29,824 nt of DNA from an uncultured Clostridium sp. (GTDB taxonomy: Bacteria > Bacillota > Clostridia > Lachnospirales > Lachnospiraceae): NCBI GenBank assembly GCA_900541315.1, contig UQJF01000020.1, positions 1 to 29,824 of the forward strand, in the 5' to 3' direction. Made by a program: the position numbers and the translations under genes. The notes under the pieces are model-generated. The model made no database searches, had not been told where the DNA came from, and saw only the letters and a program-made list of their open reading frames with translations. This document shows, in pieces, positions 6,934 to 15,888 of the stretch (the first letter of the stretch is position 1; each line of letters starts with the position of its first letter).

Positions 6934-7088
6934 AAATTGTTTAACCTCATTTCTTCTATAATAATTCTATAATATTTCACTTTCCGCCTTCTGGGCGGAC
7001 ATGATGATGTAATCTGTTGAAATCACAGGATTCCAATTGAGTATAGTCTATTTTTATATAGTACGTCAAGCAATTTGGGGACTTGCGT

Positions 7089-7117
7089 TTGACGGAAACA
7101 GAGAAACTGTTTATAAT
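7089..7117 (+). promoter_or_regulatory. Consensus promoter of the sensor kinase gene
   Basis: TTGACG (7089-7094), 17 bp, then TATAAT (7112-7117), giving a start near 7124. It lies inside the frame that is open upstream from 7037. That excludes the early start and supports the ATG at 7151. Confidence 0.88.
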
Positions 7118-7150
7118 TGGGTACAAATAATGTACGCTTGGGGGCATTTG

Positions 7151-8908
7151 ATGATGAAGAAAAATAAAGATCGTCCTCTGATAAAAACGCAGTTGGCCAA
7201 GATCGTTGTAATTCAGGTGGCGATTCTTCTTGCATTTCTGGTGTTATTTACTGTAAAAGAAACGGATCAGACACTACTTATATGGCGCAGTGCCAATGCA
7301 CGGACCTGTCAGTCTTTATTGAATGAATACCAGTCTGACTTAAAACAGGCGGCAGCTGTAACTGCCTATCCAGTACAGCCAACTGTACGTGTTCAGACAG
7401 ACAGTATTTACAATGAATTTTCACGTCAGCCTCAGGAATACAGTCAGGCGTTTAAGATGAAAATCTATAGTGATCTGAAGTCATGGTTTACATCAGGACG
7501 TTTTTTCTCAAAAATTGCTGTATATGATATGGAAGGACGGGGGCTGGTCCTTATGCCGGCCAATAATTATTATGTTGAGGAAACAGCAGAGTTGCAGTCA
7601 GATTGGTATCAGCAGGCTCTTGATGGGAAAGGGAGCGCAGTAATAGGACTTTATACTTCAACTGATTATATGGGAAATGCTATAGCAGATCCTCAATTGT
7701 TGGTGGCAAGAAATATTGTTCGGGCGGAACAGATGAAAGCTATAGGAATTATGGCTGTGACAGTAGATCTGGGGGATCTGGAGCGGGTATTTTCGGAGCA
7801 GTTTGCACAGCCGGGGCAGAAATTTAGCATTTTTTATGGAAATAAGCAGATAGCCGGAGAAAAGATAAAAGACAGCGAAATGGAGAATACACAGGGAAAA
7901 GAAAGCAGGATCCTGCTGTGGGAAGGAAAACTTTATGATTTTCAGCATGTTCGGGCTGGAGAATTTTCATGCATGATCTACACGCCCTTATCCCAGATTC
8001 TTCTTGGTGGTGTTTCATTCAGCCTTTTAATGTTTACTATTGTATTATTACTATTACTATGCCTGACAGTTGCGATCATCCACATTGTGCACCAGATCAA
8101 TGGTCCTATGCAAAAACTGGTGGAGATTTGTGAAGGAATGAAGGCAAATGCCTTGGTAGAGATCGATGATTTTGGCATGCCTCAGGAGTTGTGGACACTG
8201 ACAGAGGCTATTAACCGTATGCTGGTCCGTGTACGCCATCTGATTGATGAAAATTACAGTATTAAACTTGAGGCTAAAAATACGGAACTGCAGCTGCTGC
8301 GTTCTCAGATCAATCCCCATTATCTTTATAATACACTGGAATACATTCATGTGGCTGCTTATAATAAGAAAGATTATGATGTTTCCAGAATGGCAGAACT
8401 TTTGGGAAAAAATCTGCAGTATGGACTGCGTGATACCAACAGGACAGTTTCTCTTTCAACGGAGCTTGAAAAATTCCGTGAATATTTTGATCTGGTTTCT
8501 TATCATTACCAGGAAAGAGCACAGTTAGCTGTCTTTTTTGAAGATGGGATCATGGATCAGGAAGTGATCAAGCTATTACTGCAGCCATTAGTGGAGAATG
8601 CACTTAAATATGGTTTTCGAGATTCACAGACGAAACTGCGAATTGAAATGCTGGGATATCGTCGGGAAGACTGCGTTTATATTACCGTTTCCGACGATGG
8701 TGCTGGAATGAGTTCATCCAAGCTGTATATTATACGGGAAACTCTGAAAGGGCGTGAGCAGACCAATTCCATTGGCCTGCAGAATGTAAACAGACGTCTG
8801 AAACTGGTATTTGGAGAAGCATATGGATTGTCAGTTGAAAGCAAACAGGGAGAAGGGACAAGTATATTGATCTGTATGCCATACCGGTCGTGGAAGGAGG
8901 ACAAGTAG
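7151..8908 (+). CDS. YesM-like membrane sensor histidine kinase
   Basis: This is a 585-residue two-component sensor. Membrane segments at about 17-35 and 284-312 flank a large extracellular sensing domain that looks Cache-like. A HAMP-like linker follows. The His_kinase (HPK7) motif has the phospho-acceptor His390 in SQINPHYLYNTLE. The ATPase domain has PLVENALKYGF (Asn483), SDDGAGM (about 514-520) and SIGLQNVNRRL. I chose the ATG at 7151 because GGGGG ends six bases upstream and the promoter at 7089-7117 rules out the earlier ATG. The response regulator starts at the base after the stop. YesM-type kinases usually sense extracellular sugars or their transport proteins and control a neighbouring ABC operon, which fits the genes from 10230. 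Confidence 0.93.
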   Translation: MMKKNKDRPLIKTQLAKIVVIQVAILLAFLVLFTVKETDQTLLIWRSANARTCQSLLNEYQSDLKQAAAVTAYPVQPTVRVQTDSIYNEFSRQPQEYSQAFKMKIYSDLKSWFTSGRFFSKIAVYDMEGRGLVLMPANNYYVEETAELQSDWYQQALDGKGSAVIGLYTSTDYMGNAIADPQLLVARNIVRAEQMKAIGIMAVTVDLGDLERVFSEQFAQPGQKFSIFYGNKQIAGEKIKDSEMENTQGKESRILLWEGKLYDFQHVRAGEFSCMIYTPLSQILLGGVSFSLLMFTIVLLLLLCLTVAIIHIVHQINGPMQKLVEICEGMKANALVEIDDFGMPQELWTLTEAINRMLVRVRHLIDENYSIKLEAKNTELQLLRSQINPHYLYNTLEYIHVAAYNKKDYDVSRMAELLGKNLQYGLRDTNRTVSLSTELEKFREYFDLVSYHYQERAQLAVFFEDGIMDQEVIKLLLQPLVENALKYGFRDSQTKLRIEMLGYRREDCVYITVSDDGAGMSSSKLYIIRETLKGREQTNSIGLQNVNRRLKLVFGEAYGLSVESKQGEGTSILICMPYRSWKEDK

Positions 8909-10057
8909 ATGAAGCTTAATTTGCTGTTAGCAGATGATGATATAACCACAGTGAACCATTTACAGGAAATCATTGAACGAGAACTGGCAGGTCAGTTTTC
9001 CATTTTTACAGCATCAGACGGATTAATGGCGTTAAAACGGCTGAAAGAGACAAAAATCCACATTGTTATTTCGGATATCCGCATGCCTGGCTGCGATGGG
9101 ATACAGCTTTTAACTACTTTGCGAGAATATGCTTATGGCTGTGAGATTATTATGCTCAGCGGTTATGATGATTATAATCTGATACGGAATGCAATGAAAT
9201 CAGGTGCCTGGGATTATCTGCTAAAACCAGTCAGCATCCCTGATCTGACGGCGTTACTGGAAGAAGTGAGCCAGAAAATGGATTTCAATAGAGTAATTGG
9301 TTTCCCGGCAGAGTATGAGCCCAAAATGAATCTGTCTGAAAACAGTGATGCATCCTTTTGGGATGGAAGCGGCAGAAATGCTTGCAAAGAAGTGTCGGAA
9401 CAGGAATTAAAAGATAAACTGGATGCAGCAGCTCTGGCAGTTGTATCTGTTTGCAGGGAACGGGCACAGACATGTCTGAAACAGTTTTTTTCGGAGGTTT
9501 TAAATACATCTGTAAAACGAGATCGGTTAAGGACGATGCTGACGGATTTTGTTTATGCACTTATGCAGCAAAGCCAGCTGTTTATCCGCATTGTTGCTTC
9601 TTATAAACTGACAGACCGGGATATTATGGCTTGCATTAAAAGTCTTCCTACGTTTTTGCAGCTGCAGGAACGTTTTATGGAGATCATTGACTGTTACATT
9701 GAAGATGCGGGACATCAGATGAAACAGAATGAACATGCTATGGTGAGACAGGTGCAGGATTATTTAAAACGCCATTTACACGAAAATGTGACAATGGAGG
9801 AGATGGCACATCTTGTAGGACTTCATCCAAACTATTTCAGCACTGTGTTTGGAAGAGAGGCGGGAATCACCTTTCGTGATTATTTGCGGGCTATACGTGT
9901 GGAAAAGGCAAAAGAACTGCTGCGGGAAGGATTTTTAAAGATCCAGGATATTGCCCTGATGGTGGGATATCAGGATGCACCGCATTTCAATAGGGCATTT
10001 AAAGAAGTAACGGGACTTTCGCCTTCACTTTATAGAAAACAGAATATGATTTTATGA
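8909..10057 (+). CDS. YesN-like response regulator with AraC-type DNA-binding domain
   Basis: This is a 382-residue cytosolic regulator. The receiver domain (about 1-120) has the acidic pocket Asp9-Asp11, phospho-acceptor Asp56 (SDIRMPGCDG), and conserved Lys106 (LLKPVS). The middle section is poorly conserved and helical. The last 100 residues form two helix-turn-helix units of the AraC type, with the recognisable VGLHPNYFSTVFGREAG and IALMVGYQDAPHFNRAFKE segments. The gene starts directly after the kinase stop, with GGAGG inside the kinase end. The probable target is the promoter region 10122-10186 of the ABC operon downstream (inference from context). A terminator follows at 10062. Confidence 0.95.
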   Translation: MKLNLLLADDDITTVNHLQEIIERELAGQFSIFTASDGLMALKRLKETKIHIVISDIRMPGCDGIQLLTTLREYAYGCEIIMLSGYDDYNLIRNAMKSGAWDYLLKPVSIPDLTALLEEVSQKMDFNRVIGFPAEYEPKMNLSENSDASFWDGSGRNACKEVSEQELKDKLDAAALAVVSVCRERAQTCLKQFFSEVLNTSVKRDRLRTMLTDFVYALMQQSQLFIRIVASYKLTDRDIMACIKSLPTFLQLQERFMEIIDCYIEDAGHQMKQNEHAMVRQVQDYLKRHLHENVTMEEMAHLVGLHPNYFSTVFGREAGITFRDYLRAIRVEKAKELLREGFLKIQDIALMVGYQDAPHFNRAFKEVTGLSPSLYRKQNMIL

Positions 10058-10061
10058 TAAT

Positions 10062-10095
10062 AAAGGGGGCTGTATAGAATACAGACCCCTTTTTA
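10062..10095 (+). terminator. Terminator after the two-component genes
   Basis: AAAGGGG with CCCCTTT plus an inner CTGTAT/ATACAG pairing around three bases, ending in a T run (10090-10094). It separates the two-component operon from the transporter operon. Confidence 0.92.
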
Positions 10096-10121
10096 TATGG
10101 TCTTCAGACAGAAATTTAAGG

Positions 10122-10186
10122 TTCTTAAAATAGGGCAAGAATTCCGAAAACCGGATATTCATTTATCATCGGGAGATATTTACAAT
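10122..10186 (+). promoter_or_regulatory. Transporter operon promoter with possible AraC-type operator
   Basis: TACAAT (10181-10186) lies 17 bp after a poor -35, TTCATT (10158-10163). This is the pattern of an activator-dependent promoter. Just upstream, TTCTTAAAA (10122-10130) and TTCCGAAAA (10142-10150) are direct repeats, 7 of 9 identical. They are 20 bp apart, two helical turns, and end seven bases before the -35. That is a typical layout for AraC-family dimers. The promoter is fairly clear and the operator is inference. Confidence 0.55.
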
Positions 10187-10229
10187 AAATTACAGATCCA
10201 ATGAATGAAATACAACAGGAGGTAGTAAA

Positions 10230-11513
10230 ATGAGGAAGAGTTATAAGAGAGTTGCAGCAGCGGCAGCGGCGGTTTTCATGGCAGTTTCCATGGTGGGGTG
10301 CAGCAGCAAAACGTCAGGAGAACAGGCTCAGGAGACCAAACAGGAAAAAGAACAGGGAGGAGAACAGGAGAAAGAGCTAAAAGTTCTCACATTAAAAAAA
10401 GAAAATGTGGATCTTTTTGATGACATGCTGGCTGATTACAGCAAGGACCATCCAGGTGTAACTTTTAAACAGACCAGCGGTAAGCAGGAAAATCTGCTAA
10501 CACTGATTTCAACCAATGAAGTACCTGACATAATGAATGTATGGCCTATGAATAGCCTTTTCCGTGAGATGATGAAGGAAGGTGTATTCATGGATCTGAG
10601 CGGTAGCGAGGTACTGGCAAATGTGCCGGAGAATATCCTTGAAGCATGCAGGTGTGATGGAAAAGATTATTCCGTGCCTATTAGTGTTAATTCCTATTCT
10701 ATGTTTTATAATACAGAGTTATTTGAAAAAGAAGGACTTACTTATCCAAAGACAGAAGATGAGTTCTGGACGTTGTGCGATATACTTAAAAGCAGAGGTA
10801 TCCCGGCGATTACTGTTGGAGATAAGGATATCGGCCTGCTCCAGGGATACTTTGCACGTATGCTTACAGGAACGGCTTCCCATGATGCCAAAGAGATTAC
10901 AGAGGCTGTAGCTTCAGGCGAAAAATCTTATTCTGATTATCCGGAGATCGTTCATTTTGTAGAAAGCTTCTTAAAACTGCGTGATTATACTCCAACTGAC
11001 AGCCTTGGACTGGCAGGTTCAGATGCCCGTGAATATTTTACAAATGGAGAAGCAGCAATGTATCTGGGAGGTACATGGAATGCAACATCTATTAAAGCAA
11101 CAAATCCGGATCTTAAATATGCATCCGCTCTTTTCCCGGAAATGAATGGCGTGGAACCATGGGCTTCTGGTGAAGTAGATACTGCATGGGCAGTGGCTGC
11201 TAATACAGCATATCCAGAAGATGCAAAACAGACAGTAGAGTTCTTGGGAACTGTGGAAGAGGCTCAGAAGTATGCAGAACAGGATAAAGCTCCATGTGTG
11301 ATTACAGGTGTTGCTTCACAGGTTGAGGCGCTGGCAACCATCAATGATGCAGTAGCTGATGATCATTATATTGTTTCAGCATTAACATTCTGGCCGGCAG
11401 GAATGGCAGATGAGGTAGCACAGGCACTTCAGCAGATGTTTACATCAAAAGATTCAGCTACTTTCCTGGATACCTTTGATCAGATCACCCGTAATTACTA
11501 CAGCCAGCAGTAA
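10230..11513 (+). CDS. ABC transporter sugar-binding lipoprotein (family 1)
   Basis: This is a 427-residue extracellular solute-binding protein. The signal peptide ends in a lipobox with Cys24 (SMVGC), so it is anchored outside the membrane. A Lys/Glu/Gln-rich linker follows, then the two-lobed domain. LLTLISTNEVPDIMN and the MYLGGTWNAT segment are typical of family 1 binding proteins for oligosaccharides. AGGAGG lies seven bases ahead of the ATG. It is the first gene of an operon with two permeases and a creatininase-family enzyme. The ligand cannot be read from sequence. Confidence 0.95.
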   Translation: MRKSYKRVAAAAAAVFMAVSMVGCSSKTSGEQAQETKQEKEQGGEQEKELKVLTLKKENVDLFDDMLADYSKDHPGVTFKQTSGKQENLLTLISTNEVPDIMNVWPMNSLFREMMKEGVFMDLSGSEVLANVPENILEACRCDGKDYSVPISVNSYSMFYNTELFEKEGLTYPKTEDEFWTLCDILKSRGIPAITVGDKDIGLLQGYFARMLTGTASHDAKEITEAVASGEKSYSDYPEIVHFVESFLKLRDYTPTDSLGLAGSDAREYFTNGEAAMYLGGTWNATSIKATNPDLKYASALFPEMNGVEPWASGEVDTAWAVAANTAYPEDAKQTVEFLGTVEEAQKYAEQDKAPCVITGVASQVEALATINDAVADDHYIVSALTFWPAGMADEVAQALQQMFTSKDSATFLDTFDQITRNYYSQQ

Positions 11514-11524
11514 TGGAGGCGGCT

Positions 11525-12403
11525 ATGAAACGGAAAAAAATAGGAGAGCAGTCGTTCTGGTATTTCCTTTTTATGTTGCCGAACCTGCTTTTATATGGAA
11601 TATTTGGCATATTTCCCATCGTTCTGGGAATCTTCTACAGCTTTACAGACTGGAATGGAATTGCTAAAAGCTGGAAAATGGTCGGTTTGGGAAATTATAT
11701 CAAAATGCTGCATGACAGTCGTTTTCTCAGGGCCATGAGATTCAATATTACATATACGATCCTTCTGGTGATAATCGTGATTGCTCTTGCAATGATACTG
11801 GCTGTAATGATGGACAAAATGAAAGGGGGAAAAACCTTTTTTCGTGCTGTTTATTTTATTCCGGCTGTTTTAAGTCTTCTGACAGTGGGTATCATCTTTG
11901 AGAAAATCTATGGAACTGTACTGCCGACAATGGGTCCATATCTGGGAATTGACTTCCTTAAAAAAAATATCCTTGCTTCAGCAGCAACAGCACGCTATGG
12001 GATCTTGATTACTCATGTATGGCAGGGGGTGGTTCTTCCTACTGTGCTGCTGACAGCAGGATTGCAGACAGTGCCTCAGGAATTAACGGAAGCTGCATAT
12101 ATTGACGGGGCAACCAGATGGCAGGCATTTCGGACGATCACTATCCCGTTTCTACTGCCGATCTTAAGTGTTGTGTTGGTACTGGTGCTAAAAGATGGGC
12201 TGATGCTTTACGATTATGTATATGCCCTTACTTCTGGTGGACCAGGGGGAGCAACAGAAAGTATCACTATGCTGGTTTATAAGCAGGGATTCCAGGAAAT
12301 GAAGTTCAGTTATGCATTGGCAGAGGCAGTTGCTATTGCTGCTGTGATGATCGGAATCTCGATTCTGCAGACGGCTTTGGCTGAAAGAAAGAAGGTGTAC
12401 TAG
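11525..12403 (+). CDS. ABC sugar permease (CUT1, MalF/MsmF type)
   Basis: This is a 292-residue integral membrane permease with about six segments. The EAA loop is EAAYIDGATRWQAFRTITIP, where the ATPase would dock. The opening FLFMLPNLLLYGIFGIFP segment is typical of this subunit. The frame is open from an ATG at 11513 that overlaps the previous stop. GGAGG (11515-11519) is placed five bases before the ATG at 11525, so I used that. It pairs with the next gene to form the channel. Confidence 0.95.
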   Translation: MKRKKIGEQSFWYFLFMLPNLLLYGIFGIFPIVLGIFYSFTDWNGIAKSWKMVGLGNYIKMLHDSRFLRAMRFNITYTILLVIIVIALAMILAVMMDKMKGGKTFFRAVYFIPAVLSLLTVGIIFEKIYGTVLPTMGPYLGIDFLKKNILASAATARYGILITHVWQGVVLPTVLLTAGLQTVPQELTEAAYIDGATRWQAFRTITIPFLLPILSVVLVLVLKDGLMLYDYVYALTSGGPGGATESITMLVYKQGFQEMKFSYALAEAVAIAAVMIGISILQTALAERKKVY

Positions 12404-13234
12404 ATGAGAGAAAAAACGAGACGTGTACAATTGTCATTGGTGTTTTTGATCCTGGGTCTGGTATGTGTCCTTATTCCCTTTTATCTGGTTGTAATAACTT
12501 CTCTTAAGGATATGCAGCAGGTATCCAGAAATTTCTTTGCATTACCAGTACATCCAAGTCTGAAAAACTATAGTACAGTTTTGACAGAAAAAAATTATTT
12601 CCGGGCATTATTTAATACGGTAGTGATCACAGGGTGTGCTCTTCTTGGCTGTATTGTATTTCTGCCTATGTGTGCATATCCTATTTCCAGGAAAATGGGG
12701 AGCAGCCGTCTTTTTAAGATCCTTTATATTGTAATGGTGGCAGGTATATTTATTCCGCTTCCGGTAAAAATGATGCCTTTGGTTTCTCTGATGAGCCGCG
12801 CAAAGCTTATGAATCCCCTTGGAATGGTTCTGCTTTATCTGGGGTCTGCCACATGTGATGGTGTTTATCTGTTTGTAGGTTATCTGGCTTCCATTCCAAA
12901 AGAACTGGAAGAAGCAGCTTATATTGATGGAGCCAGAACACCGGATGTATTCTTCCGTGTAATCTATCCGCTCCTTAAACCGATGATCTCTACGATCGTG
13001 ATCAAAAACGGACTTTGGTTCTGGAATGATTACCTTCTGCCAAGTCTGATTCTGACAGATCGGGATTTTCACACTCTTACATTGTTCCTGGATCGGTTTA
13101 AGACAGAATATTATATTGATTATACATTGGTATTTGCGGCTATTTTACTGACAATGCTTCCGATGCTGCTGCTTTATATCTTTATGCAGAAGCAGTTTAT
13201 CGGAGGATTGACAGGAGGTGCCGTAAAAGGATAA
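12404..13234 (+). CDS. ABC sugar permease (CUT1, MalG/MsmG type)
   Basis: This is a 276-residue permease with about six membrane segments. The EAA loop is EAAYIDGARTPDVFFRVIYP, and the C-terminus (QKQFIGGLTGGAVKG) is characteristic of the MalG-type partner. It begins at the base after the previous stop. No ATP-binding subunit follows. In Firmicutes, CUT1 systems often use a shared MsmX-type ATPase encoded elsewhere, which is the probable arrangement here (inference). Confidence 0.95.
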   Translation: MREKTRRVQLSLVFLILGLVCVLIPFYLVVITSLKDMQQVSRNFFALPVHPSLKNYSTVLTEKNYFRALFNTVVITGCALLGCIVFLPMCAYPISRKMGSSRLFKILYIVMVAGIFIPLPVKMMPLVSLMSRAKLMNPLGMVLLYLGSATCDGVYLFVGYLASIPKELEEAAYIDGARTPDVFFRVIYPLLKPMISTIVIKNGLWFWNDYLLPSLILTDRDFHTLTLFLDRFKTEYYIDYTLVFAAILLTMLPMLLLYIFMQKQFIGGLTGGAVKG

Positions 13235-13244
13235 GGAGGAAAAA

Positions 13245-14048
13245 ATGAGGACAGTGAGACTGGAACTGATGCGTCCTGATGAGATCTGCCAGGTATTAAG
13301 TGAAAAATCTATTGCGTATTTGCCGGTAGGTCCATTGGAATGGCACGGACCTGCCATGCCCTATGGAACAGATGCAATGGCAGCCGGAGAATCTGCACGG
13401 CGGACGGCAATGATTACAGGCGGAGCGGTAGTGCCTACAATGTTTATGGGTACGGAGACGCCTCGTGATAATGAGTTTCTGCAGACTGCCGGACTACAGC
13501 CAGACACCTATGTAGTAGGGATGGATTTTCCTAAAAATAGTATTCCAAGTATGTATCTGCGGGCAGAATTGTTTGCAGTTATGCTGCGGGAACAGGTACG
13601 GCTGTTAGTTAATCTGGGATTTAAATTGGTCGTGATCGTAAACGGTCATGGTGCAGTAGCTCAGGAAGAGGCAATCCATAGGATAGCAAAGGAAACCACT
13701 GCAGAGACAGACTGCACAGTGATCGGAGTACGCGCTACTTATGCATTAAAAGAGGGAGATCTGAATGGAGGACACGGATCTGTTAAGGAGACAGCTGTTC
13801 AGATGTATCTGAATGGAGACAGTGTGGATCTAAGTAAATTTCCACCTAGAAAAGAGCCGCTGCGTATGCCTGACTATGGTATTTTAAATCTTTTTGGTTC
13901 CCATTTCCCAAAAGATATGATCATGGATCCTGATCCGAGAGATGCAACTGCAGAGCTTGGAAAACAGTATCTGGAATATGGGGCAGAAAAAAATGCCAGG
14001 ATTGTAGAAGGGGTGTGGAAACAATTGCTGGAAGAACAGAATAAGTAA
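13245..14048 (+). CDS. Creatininase-family metal-dependent amidohydrolase
   Basis: This 267-residue enzyme has the family's metal ligands in order: Glu32 and His34 (PLEWHG), Asp43, His135 (NGHG) and Glu182 (GGHGSVKET region, with His177). They line up in spacing with the creatininase site, so it is likely catalytic. Known members hydrolyse creatinine, a riboflavin-pathway formamide, or, in some sugar operons, diketo-inositols (IolN-type). The last would fit an enzyme in a sugar uptake operon, but I cannot assign the substrate. AGGAGG lies seven bases before the ATG. It closes the operon, and a terminator follows. Confidence 0.88.
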   Translation: MRTVRLELMRPDEICQVLSEKSIAYLPVGPLEWHGPAMPYGTDAMAAGESARRTAMITGGAVVPTMFMGTETPRDNEFLQTAGLQPDTYVVGMDFPKNSIPSMYLRAELFAVMLREQVRLLVNLGFKLVVIVNGHGAVAQEEAIHRIAKETTAETDCTVIGVRATYALKEGDLNGGHGSVKETAVQMYLNGDSVDLSKFPPRKEPLRMPDYGILNLFGSHFPKDMIMDPDPRDATAELGKQYLEYGAEKNARIVEGVWKQLLEEQNK

Positions 14049-14056
14049 AGTAAATG

Positions 14057-14090
14057 GGGCAGTTCTGGTATTCGTCCGGAACTGCTCTTT
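14057..14090 (+). terminator. Terminator of the ABC transporter operon
   Basis: GGGCAGTTCTGG (14057-14068) pairs with CCGGAACTGCTC (14076-14087) with G.U pairs, followed by four T. Confidence 0.88.
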
Positions 14091-14109
14091 TAAAATGTCC
14101 TGCGACGGA

Positions 14110-14242
14110 GTTACTGTTCATGCGTTGCATGACCAGCGACGGAATTTGCCGTGGTTTCGCATTTAAATACGGCAAATTCCCGCTGCCACTACGTTATCGT
14201 ACGGCACTTTCGGTTCCCAAAGTGCCTACCATGTACAGTAAC
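14110..14242. repeat. 133-bp multi-stem palindromic element
   Basis: Outer arms GTTACTGTTCATG (14110-14122) and CATGTACAGTAAC (14230-14242) pair at 12 of 13 positions. Inside are ATGC/GCAT (14120-14130), a perfect 12-bp stem GGAATTTGCCGT/ACGGCAAATTCC (14141-14152 with 14169-14180), and GGCACTTT/AAAGTGCC (14203-14210 with 14219-14226). An open frame of 103 codons crosses it (14054-14365) but has no ribosome binding site and no protein character. The arms begin GTTAC like those of the element at 3861-4015, but the interiors are unrelated. The rest of 14049-14392 holds a terminator and a promoter only. Confidence 0.75.
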
Positions 14243-14281
14243 GCGACAGATTCTTGTAATAGAATTGAAAGATTAATCTGG

Positions 14282-14310
14282 TTGAACAATGGCAAAACTC
14301 TTGATACAAT
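14282..14310 (+). promoter_or_regulatory. Promoter of the cell-wall-binding protein gene
   Basis: TTGAAC (14282-14287), 17 bp, TACAAT (14305-14310). The transcript would start near 14317, leaving a leader of about 76 nt. Confidence 0.8.
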
Positions 14311-14392
14311 AGTTATAAAGCACAAACTGTATGCAAAAAAGGATCTGCAGCAGTTTTCGGGGTGAACGCAGAAGAAGAGAGGAACAGGGCAT

Positions 14393-15763
14393 ATGAGAAA
14401 GAGCGTAAAAGCAGCCTGGTTTCTGGCAGCTTTCTTATCAGCAGGGCTGGCAGCATTTCCGGCTATGGCAGCACAGGGATGGGCGCAGGAAAATAATACC
14501 TGGGTTTATTATGACAGCAATGGAAACAAAGTATATAATGAATGGAAAAAGGGTGCAGACGGTCAGTGGCGTTATCTGAACGGAGAAGGATGTATGACAA
14601 CCAATGCCTGGGCTGATTCTAATTATTATGTAGACAGCAATGGTATTATGATCACGGATAAATGGTTAAAGACCACCTCTGACGGCGGGGAAGAAGAGTG
14701 GTACTATTTTGGAAGTACGGGAAAGACTCTTGATGACACCTGGAAGAAGATCAGTGATAAGTGGTATCATTTTGATGGAAATGGCCGTATGGAAAAGGGC
14801 TGGATCTTAGATGATATGTATTATACAGGTGATGACGGTGTTATGCGTACCGGATGGCAGAAGCTGTATCCACCGGATAACTATGAAGAAGACTCAAACA
14901 AGGTGATCCCAGGCGCAGAAGGCGGCAGCGTAGATTATGGTGAGGATGGCCAGTATTGGTTCTATTTTGGCACCAGCGGTAAAAAGTATGTGCCAAGTGA
15001 CGGCAATGACAACGGAGATTACGGCACCAGAAAGATAGATGGTATTTATTATTGCTTTAATGATGAGGGTATTTTACAGATGGGATGGAAAAATGTAAGA
15101 GGAAATTCCGATTCCATTAAAGATTATATGTATTTTGGCCCGGACGGAAAAGCAAAGATTGGCTGGTATTCCATAGAACCGCCGGAAGAGCTGGAAGGCT
15201 ATGACGGGGATGTGGAGTGGTTCTATTTTGCAAATAACGGAAAGCCCAAGGCTTCTGATACCGATCATCTGAATACACAGGGATTAACAAAGATCAGCGG
15301 AAAGACTTACTTATTTAATAAGCAGGGCAATCCGGTTTATGGCTTGAAAAAAGTCTATATTGGTTCCGGTGACAGCAACTGGACTGCTTTCTACTTCGGC
15401 ACAAAGTCCCAGAGCTGTGTACAGCGGGGCAAAATAAGAGTAGAAGAAGACGATGGAAATAAGACAGAGTTCTACTTCAGCGAAAACGGTCGTGGCTATA
15501 CGGGGGTTAAGGACAATTACCTTTATTATAAGGGTAAGCTTCAGAAAGCTGCTGACGGACAGAAATATGTATGTTTTAAGATCGACAGCAGCAATTATGT
15601 AGTAAACTCTTCAGGAAAGGTAATGAAAAATACCACAGTTAAGACCAGTGATGGAGTAAAGTTTAAAACAAGCTCCAACGGTTCTTTAAGTTCGGCAGAT
15701 GATGACAGTGATGTAAGCTCTTATTTCACAGAGCCGGAAGAGCCGATCTGTACGGAAGACTGA
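14393..15763 (+). CDS. Secreted cell-wall/choline-binding-repeat protein
   Basis: This is a 456-residue exported protein. A signal peptide (positive start, hydrophobic 8-24, cut near AMA-A at 26-27) is followed by aromatic-glycine repeats such as GWAQENNTWVYYDSNGN, WRYLNGEG, KWYHFDGNGRMEKGW and EWYYFGSTGK. They match the CW_binding/glucan-binding repeat type and continue to about residue 420. The tail is acidic (EPEEPICTED). There is no catalytic domain in view, so it is probably a surface or matrix protein attached non-covalently. The gene is alone between a palindromic element and the ribosomal operon. AGAGG lies about 11 bases before the ATG, a weak site. Confidence 0.85.
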   Translation: MRKSVKAAWFLAAFLSAGLAAFPAMAAQGWAQENNTWVYYDSNGNKVYNEWKKGADGQWRYLNGEGCMTTNAWADSNYYVDSNGIMITDKWLKTTSDGGEEEWYYFGSTGKTLDDTWKKISDKWYHFDGNGRMEKGWILDDMYYTGDDGVMRTGWQKLYPPDNYEEDSNKVIPGAEGGSVDYGEDGQYWFYFGTSGKKYVPSDGNDNGDYGTRKIDGIYYCFNDEGILQMGWKNVRGNSDSIKDYMYFGPDGKAKIGWYSIEPPEELEGYDGDVEWFYFANNGKPKASDTDHLNTQGLTKISGKTYLFNKQGNPVYGLKKVYIGSGDSNWTAFYFGTKSQSCVQRGKIRVEEDDGNKTEFYFSENGRGYTGVKDNYLYYKGKLQKAADGQKYVCFKIDSSNYVVNSSGKVMKNTTVKTSDGVKFKTSSNGSLSSADDDSDVSSYFTEPEEPICTED

Positions 15764-15888
15764 TAAGTCTGTACCGGTTTCTTCTATATTAATATTAATA
15801 GGACTAAATAGGCGTGATAGTGTGCGCAGATACAGGCAGATGCGTTATTGATTAAAAGGATTCAGGGTGAATATGAGAAAAAATAAGG

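Noticed and set aside
7037..7150. Upstream extension of the sensor kinase to the ATG at 7037
   Set aside because: A consensus promoter lies inside it (7089-7117), so it would not be in the transcript.
14054..14365. 103-codon open frame after the creatininase gene
   Set aside because: It has no ribosome binding site and runs through a terminator, a multi-stem palindrome and the promoter of the next gene. The translation has no protein-like features.
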